A program made the position numbers and the translations under genes. Of a stretch of DNA of 53,529 bases, positions 41,058-49,765 are shown one piece after another (the stretch's first letter is position 1; each line of letters begins with the position of its first letter). The notes beneath the pieces are model-generated. The model was not told the origin of the DNA. It saw only the letters and a program-made list of their open reading frames with translations, and ran no database searches. Source of the DNA: Acidobacteria bacterium UBA823. Lineage in GTDB: Bacteria; Acidobacteriota; Vicinamibacteria; Vicinamibacterales; UBA823. The stretch lies in contig DBHR01000043.1 in NCBI GenBank assembly GCA_002296225.1, forward strand, positions 1 to 53,529, in the 5' to 3' direction.

Positions 41058-42365
41058 GTGACACACGCGATTAAAGTTGATCGTTTGTTGAAGGTTTACC
41101 GCCGGTTCAGCCGCCGCCGCCGGTTCGCCACGCTCAAAAGCGCGCTGCTGTCAGGTAACCTTCTCTCCGATCTTCGCCCCCACGAGACATTCTCCGCGCT
41201 CCAGGACGTGTCGCTTGACGTAGCGGAAGGGCGGACGGTCGGGGTCATCGGGGCGAATGGATCGGGGAAGAGCACGCTGCTGAGACTGATCGCTGGCATC
41301 ACCAAGCCGACGGCCGGCACGGTCTGGGTGAAGGGGCGCATCTCGGCGCTCATTGAACTGGGCGCTGGCTTCCACCCAGAGATTAGCGGCCGTGAGAACG
41401 TTTTCATCAACGGCATTATGCTAGGCCTGTCAAAACAGGAGATCGCCCGAAAGTTCGACGAGATCGTCGCATTTGCCGAATTGGAGGACTTCATTGAGGC
41501 GCCGGTGAAGACTTACTCGTCAGGCATGTACATGCGGCTTGGGTTTGCCGTGGCGATTAACGTTGACCCAGACGTGCTGTTGATCGACGAGGTGCTGGCG
41601 GTGGGTGATCAGAACTTTACCCGTAAGTGCCTCGATAAGTTAGCCGAATTCCGTCGGCGAGGTAAGACGATCCTGTTGGTAACCCACGCGCTCGGACTAG
41701 TGGAGCGTCTCTGCGACGAGGCGGTGTGGTTGGACGATGGGCGCGTACGGGCCACTGGCGATCCGAAGCGGGTCATTGACGCGTATCTGGTCGACGTGGA
41801 GGAAGGCGAAGAAAAACAGATCGCCAATGCGGATGCCAAGGTTAGAGAATCAACGGAGATAACCGCTGGGTCCGGCGACGATCCACCACCCGACATGTTT
41901 CAGGCAACTGAGGGGCGTTGGGGCTCGCGCGAGATCGAGATTGTCAAGGTGACGCTGGTGGGCGACGACCACCAGCCCACGCATGTTTTCCCAAGCGGCT
42001 CCAGGATGGCCATCCATGTACGCGCCAGGGCCCGGGAGCCGGTATCGGACTTCGTGTTCGGGGTCGGTTTGTTCAATGTTGAGGGCGTGTGCTGTTACGG
42101 CACCAATACGGAGGTTGAGGACTTAACCTCAGACCACATGGTCGGCGAGGGAGAGATCATCTTCACGGTCGATAGCCTTGACTTGGTCGCTGGTACTTAC
42201 AAACTAGACGTTGCCGTGCACAAGCGAGACGGATATCCGTACGATTATCACCGCCTGTTGTACACGTTCCGCGTCAAGTCGCGCACGAATGACGTCGGAA
42301 TTTTCCGGCCGCGCCATCGTTGGAAATTCCCGACCAACATCCGTTTCACGGGACCGCTCAAGTAG
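41058..42365 (+). CDS. wzt: Polysaccharide ABC exporter ATPase with Wzt-type C-terminal domain
   Basis: The 435-residue ATPase partner. I choose GTG 41058 (THAIKVDRLLKVYRRF follows), 10 bases after the permease stop; the longer frame overlaps that gene. The ATPase half has GANGSGKSTL (Walker A), TYSSGMYMRLGFAVA (signature) and DVLLIDEVLAVGD (Walker B). From about residue 290 there is a beta-rich Wzt C-terminal domain (VFGVGLFNVEGVCCYGTNT), which in known O-antigen exporters recognises the chain end. This suggests a chain-length cap or a specific glycan. Confidence 0.93.
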   Translation: MTHAIKVDRLLKVYRRFSRRRRFATLKSALLSGNLLSDLRPHETFSALQDVSLDVAEGRTVGVIGANGSGKSTLLRLIAGITKPTAGTVWVKGRISALIELGAGFHPEISGRENVFINGIMLGLSKQEIARKFDEIVAFAELEDFIEAPVKTYSSGMYMRLGFAVAINVDPDVLLIDEVLAVGDQNFTRKCLDKLAEFRRRGKTILLVTHALGLVERLCDEAVWLDDGRVRATGDPKRVIDAYLVDVEEGEEKQIANADAKVRESTEITAGSGDDPPPDMFQATEGRWGSREIEIVKVTLVGDDHQPTHVFPSGSRMAIHVRARAREPVSDFVFGVGLFNVEGVCCYGTNTEVEDLTSDHMVGEGEIIFTVDSLDLVAGTYKLDVAVHKRDGYPYDYHRLLYTFRVKSRTNDVGIFRPRHRWKFPTNIRFTGPLK

Positions 42366-42376
42366 TCATACCTCTC

Positions 42377-42862
42377 ATGGCGCCACTCAGTCACGAAGAG
42401 GCTATCGCCCTGGTGGCTCGGACACGCTCGGCAGGTGGACGTGTCGTTTTCACAAACGGCGTCTTCGATTTGGTTCACCCTGGACACGTGCGGTATCTGC
42501 AGGCGGCGGCGGCCGAAGGTGACCTACTGATTGTTGGCCTCAATGCCGACGGGTCGGTGCGCGCGAACAAGGGCGCGGGTCGGCCCATCGTGCCGGCGGC
42601 CGAGCGCGCGGAAGTAATTGAGGCGCTCGCCTGCGTCGACGCGGTCGTGATTTTTGCTGAGCCGATGCCCGGCGAGGTCATCGCGCGGCTACAACCCGAC
42701 GTGCTCGTGAAGGGCGCCGACTGGCCGGCCGATCAGGTCGTCGGACGCGAAACAGTCGAGGCGCGGGGTGGACGGGTCGTGCGCGTCGCGCTCGAGCAAG
42801 GTTATTCGACAACGGCGATCGTCGAGCACATCCGTTCCCTTGGCTTTGGGCGTTGTTTCTAG
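42377..42862 (+). CDS. rfaE2: D-glycero-beta-D-manno-heptose 1-phosphate adenylyltransferase
   Basis: Makes ADP-heptose precursor for lipopolysaccharide core. The cytidylyltransferase-type fold has TNGVFDLVHPGHVRYL (the HxGH motif) near residues 25-40 and VKGADWPADQVVG. At 161 residues it is the stand-alone C-terminal half of HldE. The kinase half is not adjacent. ATG 42377 is 11 bases after the wzt stop; the longer frame overlaps wzt. Confidence 0.92.
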   Translation: MAPLSHEEAIALVARTRSAGGRVVFTNGVFDLVHPGHVRYLQAAAAEGDLLIVGLNADGSVRANKGAGRPIVPAAERAEVIEALACVDAVVIFAEPMPGEVIARLQPDVLVKGADWPADQVVGRETVEARGGRVVRVALEQGYSTTAIVEHIRSLGFGRCF

Positions 42863-42912
42863 TCGCCGGTCGCTCACTGTTTCCCTAAATCCTTCGTGCT
42901 AACATCAAGGGT

Positions 42913-45900
42913 TTGGCCGCCACGGGCGGCGCGACCGTGACCACTCCGACTGCCTTACCACTTTCCGTGCAGGCCCTGCTTAAGGCTGCGTTCGATCAGT
43001 GCGACGCCGCGAATGCTACCGCTATCACTGGACTGACGGGCTCGGCCCGCGCCCTGTTCACGGCGGTCACCGCGCGCCGCGAGATGGTTAGCGTCCTCGT
43101 CGTATCAACCGACGCCGAGGTGGAATCGCTGACATCGGACACCCGGTTCTTCTTTGCGTCGCTTGAGGGGCTCCTGCCAAGCGACGCCGAGCGCGCCGTC
43201 TTACCGTTTCCGTCACTGGAGGTCGATCCTTATTGCGGATTAGCGCCGCACTTCGAGGTTGCCTCCGCGCGGGCCGGTGTGCTCTGCGCGTTGGTGCGGC
43301 GCGAGGTGCGGATAGTCGTGGCCTCGGCCGCCGCGCTATTGCCGCGTGTGACTTCCCCTCCGGCGATGCGAAAGGCGTCTGCCGTGCTTACACTTGGAGA
43401 CGAGTCCTCGCCGACATTACTAGGCGACCGTCTACTTCTGGCTGGTTTCGTCCGCCAGGATCCCGTTGACGCTCACGGTGAGTTCTGCGTTCGTGGTGGT
43501 ATCGTCGATTTTTTTCCTGCGGGCGACGATCATCCGGTTCGCCTCGAATTCGTTGGCGATAACGTGGAGTCAATCCGGCGCTACGACGAGGCGACGCAGC
43601 GCTCAATAGGGGTGATAGACCACGTGGCGGTAACGCCGGTTCGAGAACGGCTTGAAGCTGCCGACGGGGCCAATACGCCAGAGGCACTCGCCTCGGTCTT
43701 TGAGTATTTGCCAACAAGCCGGGTGCGATTGCTTGCCTCCGAACCCGAGGAGATCGCTGCGCAGCTGACCACGGCGTTTGAGCGTTTAACCGCCGCATTC
43801 GAGGGCGCGAGGGCGCGCGGCGAGGCGCCGCAGGGCCTCAAGGGGGTAGCGGCCGAGCCGGAGGACATTGCACGTCGTCTGCGAGCTGCCGTCCGTCTCA
43901 GCGCACTCGATCTCAAGGTGCCTAGCACGGGTGATGTGGTGCATGTCCCTTGTCAGCCGGCGGTTGAGTTCCGGGGCCGTGTCACCGACTGGCTGGCCGA
44001 CGTGCGGCGCGCGCGCGCGAGCAACGAACCCGTGCTGTTTGTTGCGACGACGAACGGAACCTTGCAACGTACCGTCGAGTTGTTGGCCGAGGACGGAGTC
44101 CCGGCGGCGATTACCGGCGGTGATGAGCTACCGGTCCGGCCGGTTGTGACGGTCGCCGTGGGTCAGTTGTCTCGCGGATTCCGGCTGCCCGAGGCCGGCC
44201 TCCAGGTCTACGCAGAAGCCGACGTGTTCGACGCACCTCGCCGGAAACCCGAACGCCGGCGCTCCTTACCGCAGGCGTTCCTCACCGATTTCCGCGACCT
44301 CAAGGTCAGTGACCACGTCGTCCATGTGGACCACGGCATCGGCGTGTTTGTTGGGCTTCGTCAGCTTGACGTCGGCCACGACGAGCAGGAGTTCATGGAA
44401 CTCCGATACGCAGAACGCGCGAAACTATTTGTACCGGTTGAGCACCTCGACCTGATCCAAAAGTACACCGGCGGAGGTCGGCCGACGCTCGACCGACTGG
44501 GCGGAACTACGTGGGAACGAGCTAAGACCCGTGTCAAGAAGGCGATGCGCCACATGGCAGAGGAACTCCTCAAGCTTTCCGCCGCGCGTAAGACCATTCC
44601 GGGCCACGCTTTTGGCAAGGATTCCCACTGGCAGAACGAATTCGAGGATGCCTTTGAGTACGAGTTGACTGCCGATCAGCGTACCGCTGTGGACGACATC
44701 AAGCGCGACATGGAAGCTCCAATCTCGATGGATCGTCTTCTGTGCGGCGACGTCGGGTACGGGAAGACGGAAGTCGCCGTACGCGCTGCGTTCAAGGCAG
44801 TCATGGAGGGGAAGCAAGTCGCGCTGCTGGCGCCTACAACCGTATTAGCGTTCCAGCACATGCGGACGCTCACGGATCGTTTCGCGGCCTTTCCTATCAC
44901 GATCGACTTACTCAGCCGATTTCGGACCCGGCAAGCCCAGAAGGTGCTGCTTGGTGAGGTCTTGAAAGGGAAGGTTGACATCGTCGTCGGCACCCACCGG
45001 CTGCTGTCGATGGATGTGGTATTTCGCGATTTAGGCTTGCTGATCGTTGATGAGGAGCAGCGGTTCGGTGTGGCGCACAAGGAACGGCTGAAGAAGCTGA
45101 GCCGGCGGGTCGATGTGTTGACACTGACCGCGACGCCGATCCCCAGAACTCTCAACATGGCCCTTGTCGGGATCCGCGACATGTCGGTGATCGAAACACC
45201 ACCAAAGGATCGACTGGCCATTCAGACCAACGTGGTCCGGTTCGACCGAGCAGTGGTTGCACAGGCGATTCGTCATGAACTAGCGCGCGGCGGACAGATA
45301 TACTTCGTGCACAACCGGATCGAGTCGATCCATTCGATCGCTAATCTGGTAACACGACTCGTACCCGACGCTAAGGTAGCAGTCGCGCACGGTCAGATGG
45401 CCGAGGACGCCCTTGAGCGGTGCATGATTGGTTTCGTCGACCACCAGTTCGACGTGCTGGTCACGACCACGATTGTCGAAAACGGCCTCGACATTCCGAA
45501 CGCCAACACGCTAATCATTAACCACGCTGATCACTTTGGCTTAGCGCAGCTTTACCAACTGCGGGGTCGGATTGGACGGTCTGACCGCAGAGCCTACGCC
45601 TACTTCTTGGTACCGCGTGTGAACACGCTTTCGCCGACCGCGAGCAAACGACTGGCGGCAATTCGGGAGTTCAGCGATCTCGGCAGCGGGTTCCGGGTTG
45701 CTGCGCTCGACCTAGAGATCCGGGGAGCTGGCAACCTGCTCGGCGGGGAGCAGAGTGGTTATATCGAAGCGATTGGCTTCGAGTTATACATCAAACTTCT
45801 TGAGGAAACGGTGAGTCGATTGAAGGGCGAGGATGTTGCGGAGAATGAACGGACGCCAGTCAATCTGAAAATTGACCTACGGATCGATGAGGAGTATGTG

Positions 45901-46422
45901 CCGGACATGGCACAACGGGTGACCGTGTATCGACGTGTGGCGGGTGCCCACAGCGACGCCGACCTCGAACAGATTCTAGCCGAGTTGCATGACCGCTACG
46001 GTCCATTGCCAACGTCCGTGCTCAATCTGGCCGAGTATAGCCGGATCCGGATTCGGGCCGATTCGTTGGGTGTTGAATCGATCGAACGGGACCACGATAC
46101 GGTTATCATGAAGTTCCGTTCCCATCCAGCCGTCGATTCCACGCGTGTGCTGGAGGTTATAGAGGCGCGATCAGACATAACTCTTATCCCTCCTGGTCTA
46201 CTGAAGATTGACCTCCGCACTACCAGCGGGCGTGTCGGCAGACAGCGGAGCGCGTCAGAGTCGTGGTGGACGGCCCGCGCCACAACAGGCAAGGTCACTT
46301 CGGGATTCGACCAGCGCTCGATGACGCGCCACGCTGCTGCGGATCCGCACGGCCCCACCGACATCTTCTCGCGTCTGGGTGGCCTTCTGGCCGAGTTGAG
46401 CCCAGCCGGGGATCTCAACTAA
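42913..46422 (+). CDS. mfd: Transcription-repair coupling factor Mfd
   Basis: Removes stalled RNA polymerase and recruits UvrA, 1169 residues. The N-terminal UvrB-like modules come first (FDQCDAANATAITGLTGSAR, PYCGLAPHFEVASAR). The RNA-polymerase-interacting domain has VHVDHGIGVFVGL and MELRYAERAKLFVPVEHLDLI. The translocase has GDVGYGKTEVA (Walker A), IVDEEQRFGV, TLTATPIPRTL and RGRIGRSDRRAYAY (TRG motif). The C-terminal D7 region follows, with an unusual extra Ser/Arg-rich tail. The start is TTG 42913; GTG 42937 is an alternative. Confidence 0.96.
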   Translation: MAATGGATVTTPTALPLSVQALLKAAFDQCDAANATAITGLTGSARALFTAVTARREMVSVLVVSTDAEVESLTSDTRFFFASLEGLLPSDAERAVLPFPSLEVDPYCGLAPHFEVASARAGVLCALVRREVRIVVASAAALLPRVTSPPAMRKASAVLTLGDESSPTLLGDRLLLAGFVRQDPVDAHGEFCVRGGIVDFFPAGDDHPVRLEFVGDNVESIRRYDEATQRSIGVIDHVAVTPVRERLEAADGANTPEALASVFEYLPTSRVRLLASEPEEIAAQLTTAFERLTAAFEGARARGEAPQGLKGVAAEPEDIARRLRAAVRLSALDLKVPSTGDVVHVPCQPAVEFRGRVTDWLADVRRARASNEPVLFVATTNGTLQRTVELLAEDGVPAAITGGDELPVRPVVTVAVGQLSRGFRLPEAGLQVYAEADVFDAPRRKPERRRSLPQAFLTDFRDLKVSDHVVHVDHGIGVFVGLRQLDVGHDEQEFMELRYAERAKLFVPVEHLDLIQKYTGGGRPTLDRLGGTTWERAKTRVKKAMRHMAEELLKLSAARKTIPGHAFGKDSHWQNEFEDAFEYELTADQRTAVDDIKRDMEAPISMDRLLCGDVGYGKTEVAVRAAFKAVMEGKQVALLAPTTVLAFQHMRTLTDRFAAFPITIDLLSRFRTRQAQKVLLGEVLKGKVDIVVGTHRLLSMDVVFRDLGLLIVDEEQRFGVAHKERLKKLSRRVDVLTLTATPIPRTLNMALVGIRDMSVIETPPKDRLAIQTNVVRFDRAVVAQAIRHELARGGQIYFVHNRIESIHSIANLVTRLVPDAKVAVAHGQMAEDALERCMIGFVDHQFDVLVTTTIVENGLDIPNANTLIINHADHFGLAQLYQLRGRIGRSDRRAYAYFLVPRVNTLSPTASKRLAAIREFSDLGSGFRVAALDLEIRGAGNLLGGEQSGYIEAIGFELYIKLLEETVSRLKGEDVAENERTPVNLKIDLRIDEEYVPDMAQRVTVYRRVAGAHSDADLEQILAELHDRYGPLPTSVLNLAEYSRIRIRADSLGVESIERDHDTVIMKFRSHPAVDSTRVLEVIEARSDITLIPPGLLKIDLRTTSGRVGRQRSASESWWTARATTGKVTSGFDQRSMTRHAAADPHGPTDIFSRLGGLLAELSPAGDLN

Positions 46423-46458
46423 GATGGACAGGTCTAACACATTGATTCTGAGGAGCTT

Positions 46459-47556
46459 GTGAGACAACTTAGCGCCATGCGCGCAGTGGCGGTTCAGCTC
46501 TCGGCAGCGGCCGTGCTGGCTACACCGGTCGTGGCGATGGCGCAGAACATCGTGCTGGAGCAGATTCTCGTCAAGGTCAATGGCACGATTATCACCCAGA
46601 CCGAGTTTGAGGAACGGCAGGTCCAGGTTCTGCGGGAGCAGCGCCAACAGGGCTTCATCAACGAGAACACGACCGACGCTGTTCTCGAAGATCTGCTTAA
46701 CCAGATGACGCCGCAGCTTATCGTTGACGCAATCGACGAGCTACTGATCGTGCAGCACGGGCGCGAGCTCGGTATTGAGATGGACACCGAACGGTTCAAC
46801 GAGATCGTCGAGAACGTGAAAGAGCGGAACAACATCGAAACCGATGAGGAATTCGCCGAAGAGCTAGCTGCCAATGGTATGACGATGGAAGATCTCGAAC
46901 GGGCCATGGAACGGCAGTTCATCATGTCGACTACCCAGCAGATCGAGGTCATCAGAAAAATTGCGGTGACTGATACTGAGGCGCGCGAGTACTACAACGA
47001 GAACCCCGATGAGTACCGCACACCGGGCCAGATTACGCTGCGGGAAATCCTCATTGCAGCGCCGCCGGAGGCGGCGACGGGTGCGGATAACCGGTTGCTG
47101 AACGTCGCGGCCGAGGCTGGCCTTGAAGCGGAGGCGATGGATGCGCTGGCGAGCTTGGCGGTCGGCGAATCGTTCGCCGCCGTCGCGGCTAGGGTGTCAG
47201 ACGCGCCGTCTAAGGCGAATGGTGGGCTGATCGGTCCGTTAAACGAGGATGAACTCGCACCGACTGTTATGAGGTTGGTAGAAGATTTTGTTTCCGGTGA
47301 TGTGACTGAACCGGTGAGGACCGCAATCGGGTATCAGCTGTTTCAGCTCGAATCAGCGACGCCAGCGTCGCGCCAGCCGTTTGATGACGTACGCGCCGAC
47401 ATTGCTGACCGAGTCTTTAATGAACGTCGTGAAGTTGAGTTCAAGGCGTTTATGGAGAGGCTTCACGCCGAGGCAGTCATCGAGTGGAGGAACGATAATC
47501 TTCGCGAAGCGTACGAAGCCCAGGTGGGAACCACCCAACCGGCCACGAGTTCCTGA
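46459..47556 (+). CDS. SurA-like periplasmic peptidyl-prolyl isomerase / chaperone
   Basis: 365 residues with an N-terminal signal peptide (AVQLSAAAVLATPVVAMAQ, cleavage expected after AMA). A SurA_N-type chaperone region follows (ILVKVNGTIITQTEFEER, then a long helical part to about residue 165). A parvulin (PpiC) domain covers about 180-300, with VTDTEAREYYNENPDEYRTPGQITLREILI and GGLIGPLNEDEL. It likely folds outer-membrane proteins. GTG 46459 is used; ATG 46477 is possible. It follows mfd by 36 bases. Confidence 0.88.
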   Translation: MRQLSAMRAVAVQLSAAAVLATPVVAMAQNIVLEQILVKVNGTIITQTEFEERQVQVLREQRQQGFINENTTDAVLEDLLNQMTPQLIVDAIDELLIVQHGRELGIEMDTERFNEIVENVKERNNIETDEEFAEELAANGMTMEDLERAMERQFIMSTTQQIEVIRKIAVTDTEAREYYNENPDEYRTPGQITLREILIAAPPEAATGADNRLLNVAAEAGLEAEAMDALASLAVGESFAAVAARVSDAPSKANGGLIGPLNEDELAPTVMRLVEDFVSGDVTEPVRTAIGYQLFQLESATPASRQPFDDVRADIADRVFNERREVEFKAFMERLHAEAVIEWRNDNLREAYEAQVGTTQPATSS

Positions 47557-47571
47557 GTCTGGGGGGGTGCA

Positions 47572-48150
47572 GTGCCCGACGCGGACACCTGCTGCCTATC
47601 GATGAGTGACTCCACAGCCACGCTGGTCACCGACGCATCCCCAGAGTTTTTGCGTTCCCCGCAATCGGTTTGGTACGCTATCTGGACCCGGTCCCGACAC
47701 GAGCAGTCCGTGCGCGAGCAACTCGAACGGAAGCGGATCGAAGCATTCCTGCCGACAATCATACGCTGGAGTCGTTGGAAGGACCGGAAGAAAAAAATCC
47801 TCTGGCCACTGTTCCCCGGCTACTGTTTCGCTAGGTTTGACTCAACCGCGCGGGCCACGGTGCTGAAGTGTCCGGGCGTCGTGAACATCGTCTCGTTTGA
47901 CGGAATACTCGCGCCGATTCCGGATCAGGAAATCTCGGATCTCCGGCAGCTAGTAGAAAGTGATCTACAGTACGACCCGTGTCCGCTAGTTCACGAGGGG
48001 ATGATGGTGGAAGTTGTTCACGGGCCCCTTGCGGGTGTCGTTGGTCGGCTGCTGCGCAAGGGCGCCCATGCCCGGCTGATGCTCTCGGTGAATCTGATCA
48101 AGCAAGCCGTGAGTGTTGACGTGGATGCCGCCGACGTTCGTCCGTACTAA
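47572..48150 (+). CDS. NusG-like transcription (anti)termination factor
   Basis: 192 residues with a NusG N-terminal domain: WYAIWTRSRHEQSVREQLERKRIEAFLPTI and WPLFPGYCFARFD, and a C-terminal KOW-like segment (GMMVEVVHGPLAGVVGRLLRKG). It lacks the long form of housekeeping NusG and resembles the specialised paralogues (RfaH/UpxY type) that act on long polysaccharide or cell-surface operons. The start is GTG 47572 after a G-rich stretch, or ATG 47602. A polysaccharide exporter lies a few genes upstream. Targets are not visible. Confidence 0.85.
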   Translation: MPDADTCCLSMSDSTATLVTDASPEFLRSPQSVWYAIWTRSRHEQSVREQLERKRIEAFLPTIIRWSRWKDRKKKILWPLFPGYCFARFDSTARATVLKCPGVVNIVSFDGILAPIPDQEISDLRQLVESDLQYDPCPLVHEGMMVEVVHGPLAGVVGRLLRKGAHARLMLSVNLIKQAVSVDVDAADVRPY

Positions 48151-48166
48151 CGCGATGGAGTAAGAG

Positions 48167-49222
48167 GTGCAGACACGGATTGGTGAGGTGACTCTAGCGC
48201 ATCCGTTCGGGTTGGCGCCGATGGCGGGAATGACGGACTCGGCGTTCCGCCGTTTGGTCAAGCGCCAGGCAGGTTGCGGTCTCGTTGTGACCGAGATGGT
48301 CAGTTCAGAAGGGCTCGTGCGTGGCATTGACCGCACACTCGAATTTGCCGAATACACGGAGGAAGAGCGTCCGGTATCGATTCAGGTTTTCGGCGGTGAC
48401 CTAGCCAAGATGGCAGCGTCGGCTCAAATTCTTGAGTCTCTGGGTGCCGACATTGTGGACGTGAATATGGGTTGTCCGGTCCCGAAGATTGCGAAGCACC
48501 ACGCGGGCTGCAGCCTTATGCGCGATCCTAGGCACGCTGCGGCCATTGTAGGCGCGATGGTGCGGGCGGTGAAGATACCCGTCACGGTCAAGATGCGGAG
48601 TGGCTGGAACGAAAACGAGATCAATGCACCGGAGTTGGCGCGCCGGGTCGAAGATGTCGGTGCTTCTGGCGTGACGGTCCACGGGCGAACCGCGAAGCAG
48701 TCCTACGCCGGTCGGTCGGACTGGGACCTCATCAGCACCGTCGCGCGTTCTGTTGAGATCCCGGTCTTTGGCAGCGGCGATTGCGTTGAACCGGCGCACC
48801 TCCTCAACCGCGTCGACAACAGCGGCGCGAAGGGCGTCCTGGTTGGTCGCGGCGCCCTGCGGAATCCTTGGATTTTTTCTCAAGCCCTTGATCTCGTGGC
48901 TGGAAACACACTCCGCGAGGTCCGTTTGGAGGAGCGGGGCCGATTTCTACTGGACTATCTGGATTTACTGCTCGGAGAAGGCGTCGACGAAGTGGAAGGG
49001 TTCCGCCACACGCTGCCATCGGCCAGCACGACCGCGGTAGCCCGCGGTCGTGATCGGTGGGTGATCAACAAGCTTCGGGCCCTCAGCTCTTGGTACACGA
49101 AAGGATTCGAGAATGGTTCCCGCCTCCGGCAGGACATCAATGCGGCGGAGTCGCTCGCTGACCTCCGCCGGATCATCCAGAGTTTTTTCTTCGCGTCGAT
49201 CGGTCCGCGCGCTGCCGCATGA
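48167..49222 (+). CDS. dusB: tRNA-dihydrouridine synthase (DusB-type)
   Basis: FMN-dependent reduction of uridine to dihydrouridine in tRNA, 351 residues. Features: PFGLAPMAGMTDSAFRRL, VDVNMGCPVPKIAKHHAGCSLMRDP (catalytic Cys in NMGCP), VTVKMRSGW, VTVHGRTAKQSYAGRSDW and FGSGDC-VLVGRGALRNPWIF. GTG 48167, preceded by GAGTAAGAG, is the start. The neighbourhood dusB followed by an NtrC-type regulator recalls the nifR3-ntrBC layout, although the regulator here is on the other strand. Confidence 0.93.
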   Translation: MQTRIGEVTLAHPFGLAPMAGMTDSAFRRLVKRQAGCGLVVTEMVSSEGLVRGIDRTLEFAEYTEEERPVSIQVFGGDLAKMAASAQILESLGADIVDVNMGCPVPKIAKHHAGCSLMRDPRHAAAIVGAMVRAVKIPVTVKMRSGWNENEINAPELARRVEDVGASGVTVHGRTAKQSYAGRSDWDLISTVARSVEIPVFGSGDCVEPAHLLNRVDNSGAKGVLVGRGALRNPWIFSQALDLVAGNTLREVRLEERGRFLLDYLDLLLGEGVDEVEGFRHTLPSASTTAVARGRDRWVINKLRALSSWYTKGFENGSRLRQDINAAESLADLRRIIQSFFFASIGPRAAA

Positions 49223-49340
49223 CGAAGTCTCAGCTCGGGCGACCGGACTCGCCCTGGCTGACGCTGCTCACCGATTTCGCGGCTTGTGCCGCCCCCTCCA
49301 CCCTGATTCCGGGCCGCCCCATGCTCGATTACGGCTAGTT

Positions 49341-49368
49341 TGGTAGGTTGCGGGGGCGGCCTCTACCA
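49341..49368. terminator. Possible bidirectional terminator hairpin
   Basis: TGGTAG (49341-49346) pairs with CTACCA (49363-49368) in the gap between the converging dusB and the basic-protein gene. Otherwise 49223-49391 shows nothing convincing; a 39-codon frame overlapping the dusB stop lacks protein-like character. Confidence 0.35.
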
Positions 49369-49391
49369 TTTCGATGTCTTGCGTGCGGCAG

Positions 49392-49754
49392 TCAATGGAC
49401 CTTCCCGCCTTTTGGCCTTCCCCTTTCGGAATTTGTTCTGTGGCCGCGCGTCACCTTTTTTCTCTCTGCGGTCCTCGCCTTCGGGTCGCGGTGTGTCCCT
49501 CCAGGCCGCCAGTTCCGGTCCCGCGAGGTTTCCTTCGCACCCGTCCTTGTGCGCGACCGACGTTGCTGGGCCGCTGCCCTAGCCTCGCTCGGTGACTCCC
49601 ACAACCGCCCCCTCGCGAACCATTTGAGTACGGCCTTGGGGTCCAGTTTCTTGAGCTGGTACAGGGTCGGGATCAGCTCGTCACGAGTTGCCGACCGAAA
49701 TGAGGTTGCGGTGCCGTTGAGAATAATCGTCCAGTAAGAGTACCGGGGCGGCAT
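49392..49754 (-). CDS. Conserved-looking small basic protein
   Basis: A 120-residue protein starting MPPRYSYWTIILNGTATSF. The first 60 residues look globular (ATRDELIPTLYQLKKLDPKAVLKWFARGRLWESPSEAR). The rest is Arg/Lys/Gly/Pro-rich and disordered, with RPGGTHRDPKAR. I recall similar proteins from Acidobacteria and relatives, where RPGG-xHxDPR-like tails recur. The basic tail suggests RNA or ribosome contact, but function is unknown. The two overlapping plus-strand frames are Cys/Pro/Ser-rich shadows. Confidence 0.65.
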   Translation of the reverse strand: MPPRYSYWTIILNGTATSFRSATRDELIPTLYQLKKLDPKAVLKWFARGRLWESPSEARAAAQQRRSRTRTGAKETSRDRNWRPGGTHRDPKARTAERKKVTRGHRTNSERGRPKGGKVH

Positions 49755-49765
49755 ATAGGTAACTT

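Noticed and set aside
49219..49338. 39-codon ORF overlapping the dusB stop (ATGA)
   Set aside because: The overlap is attractive but the peptide has no recognisable pattern and is followed by the hairpin; support is too weak.
49340..49737. Plus-strand frames opposite the basic protein
   Set aside because: Rich in Cys, Pro and Ser with no protein-like pattern; they mirror the minus-strand gene.
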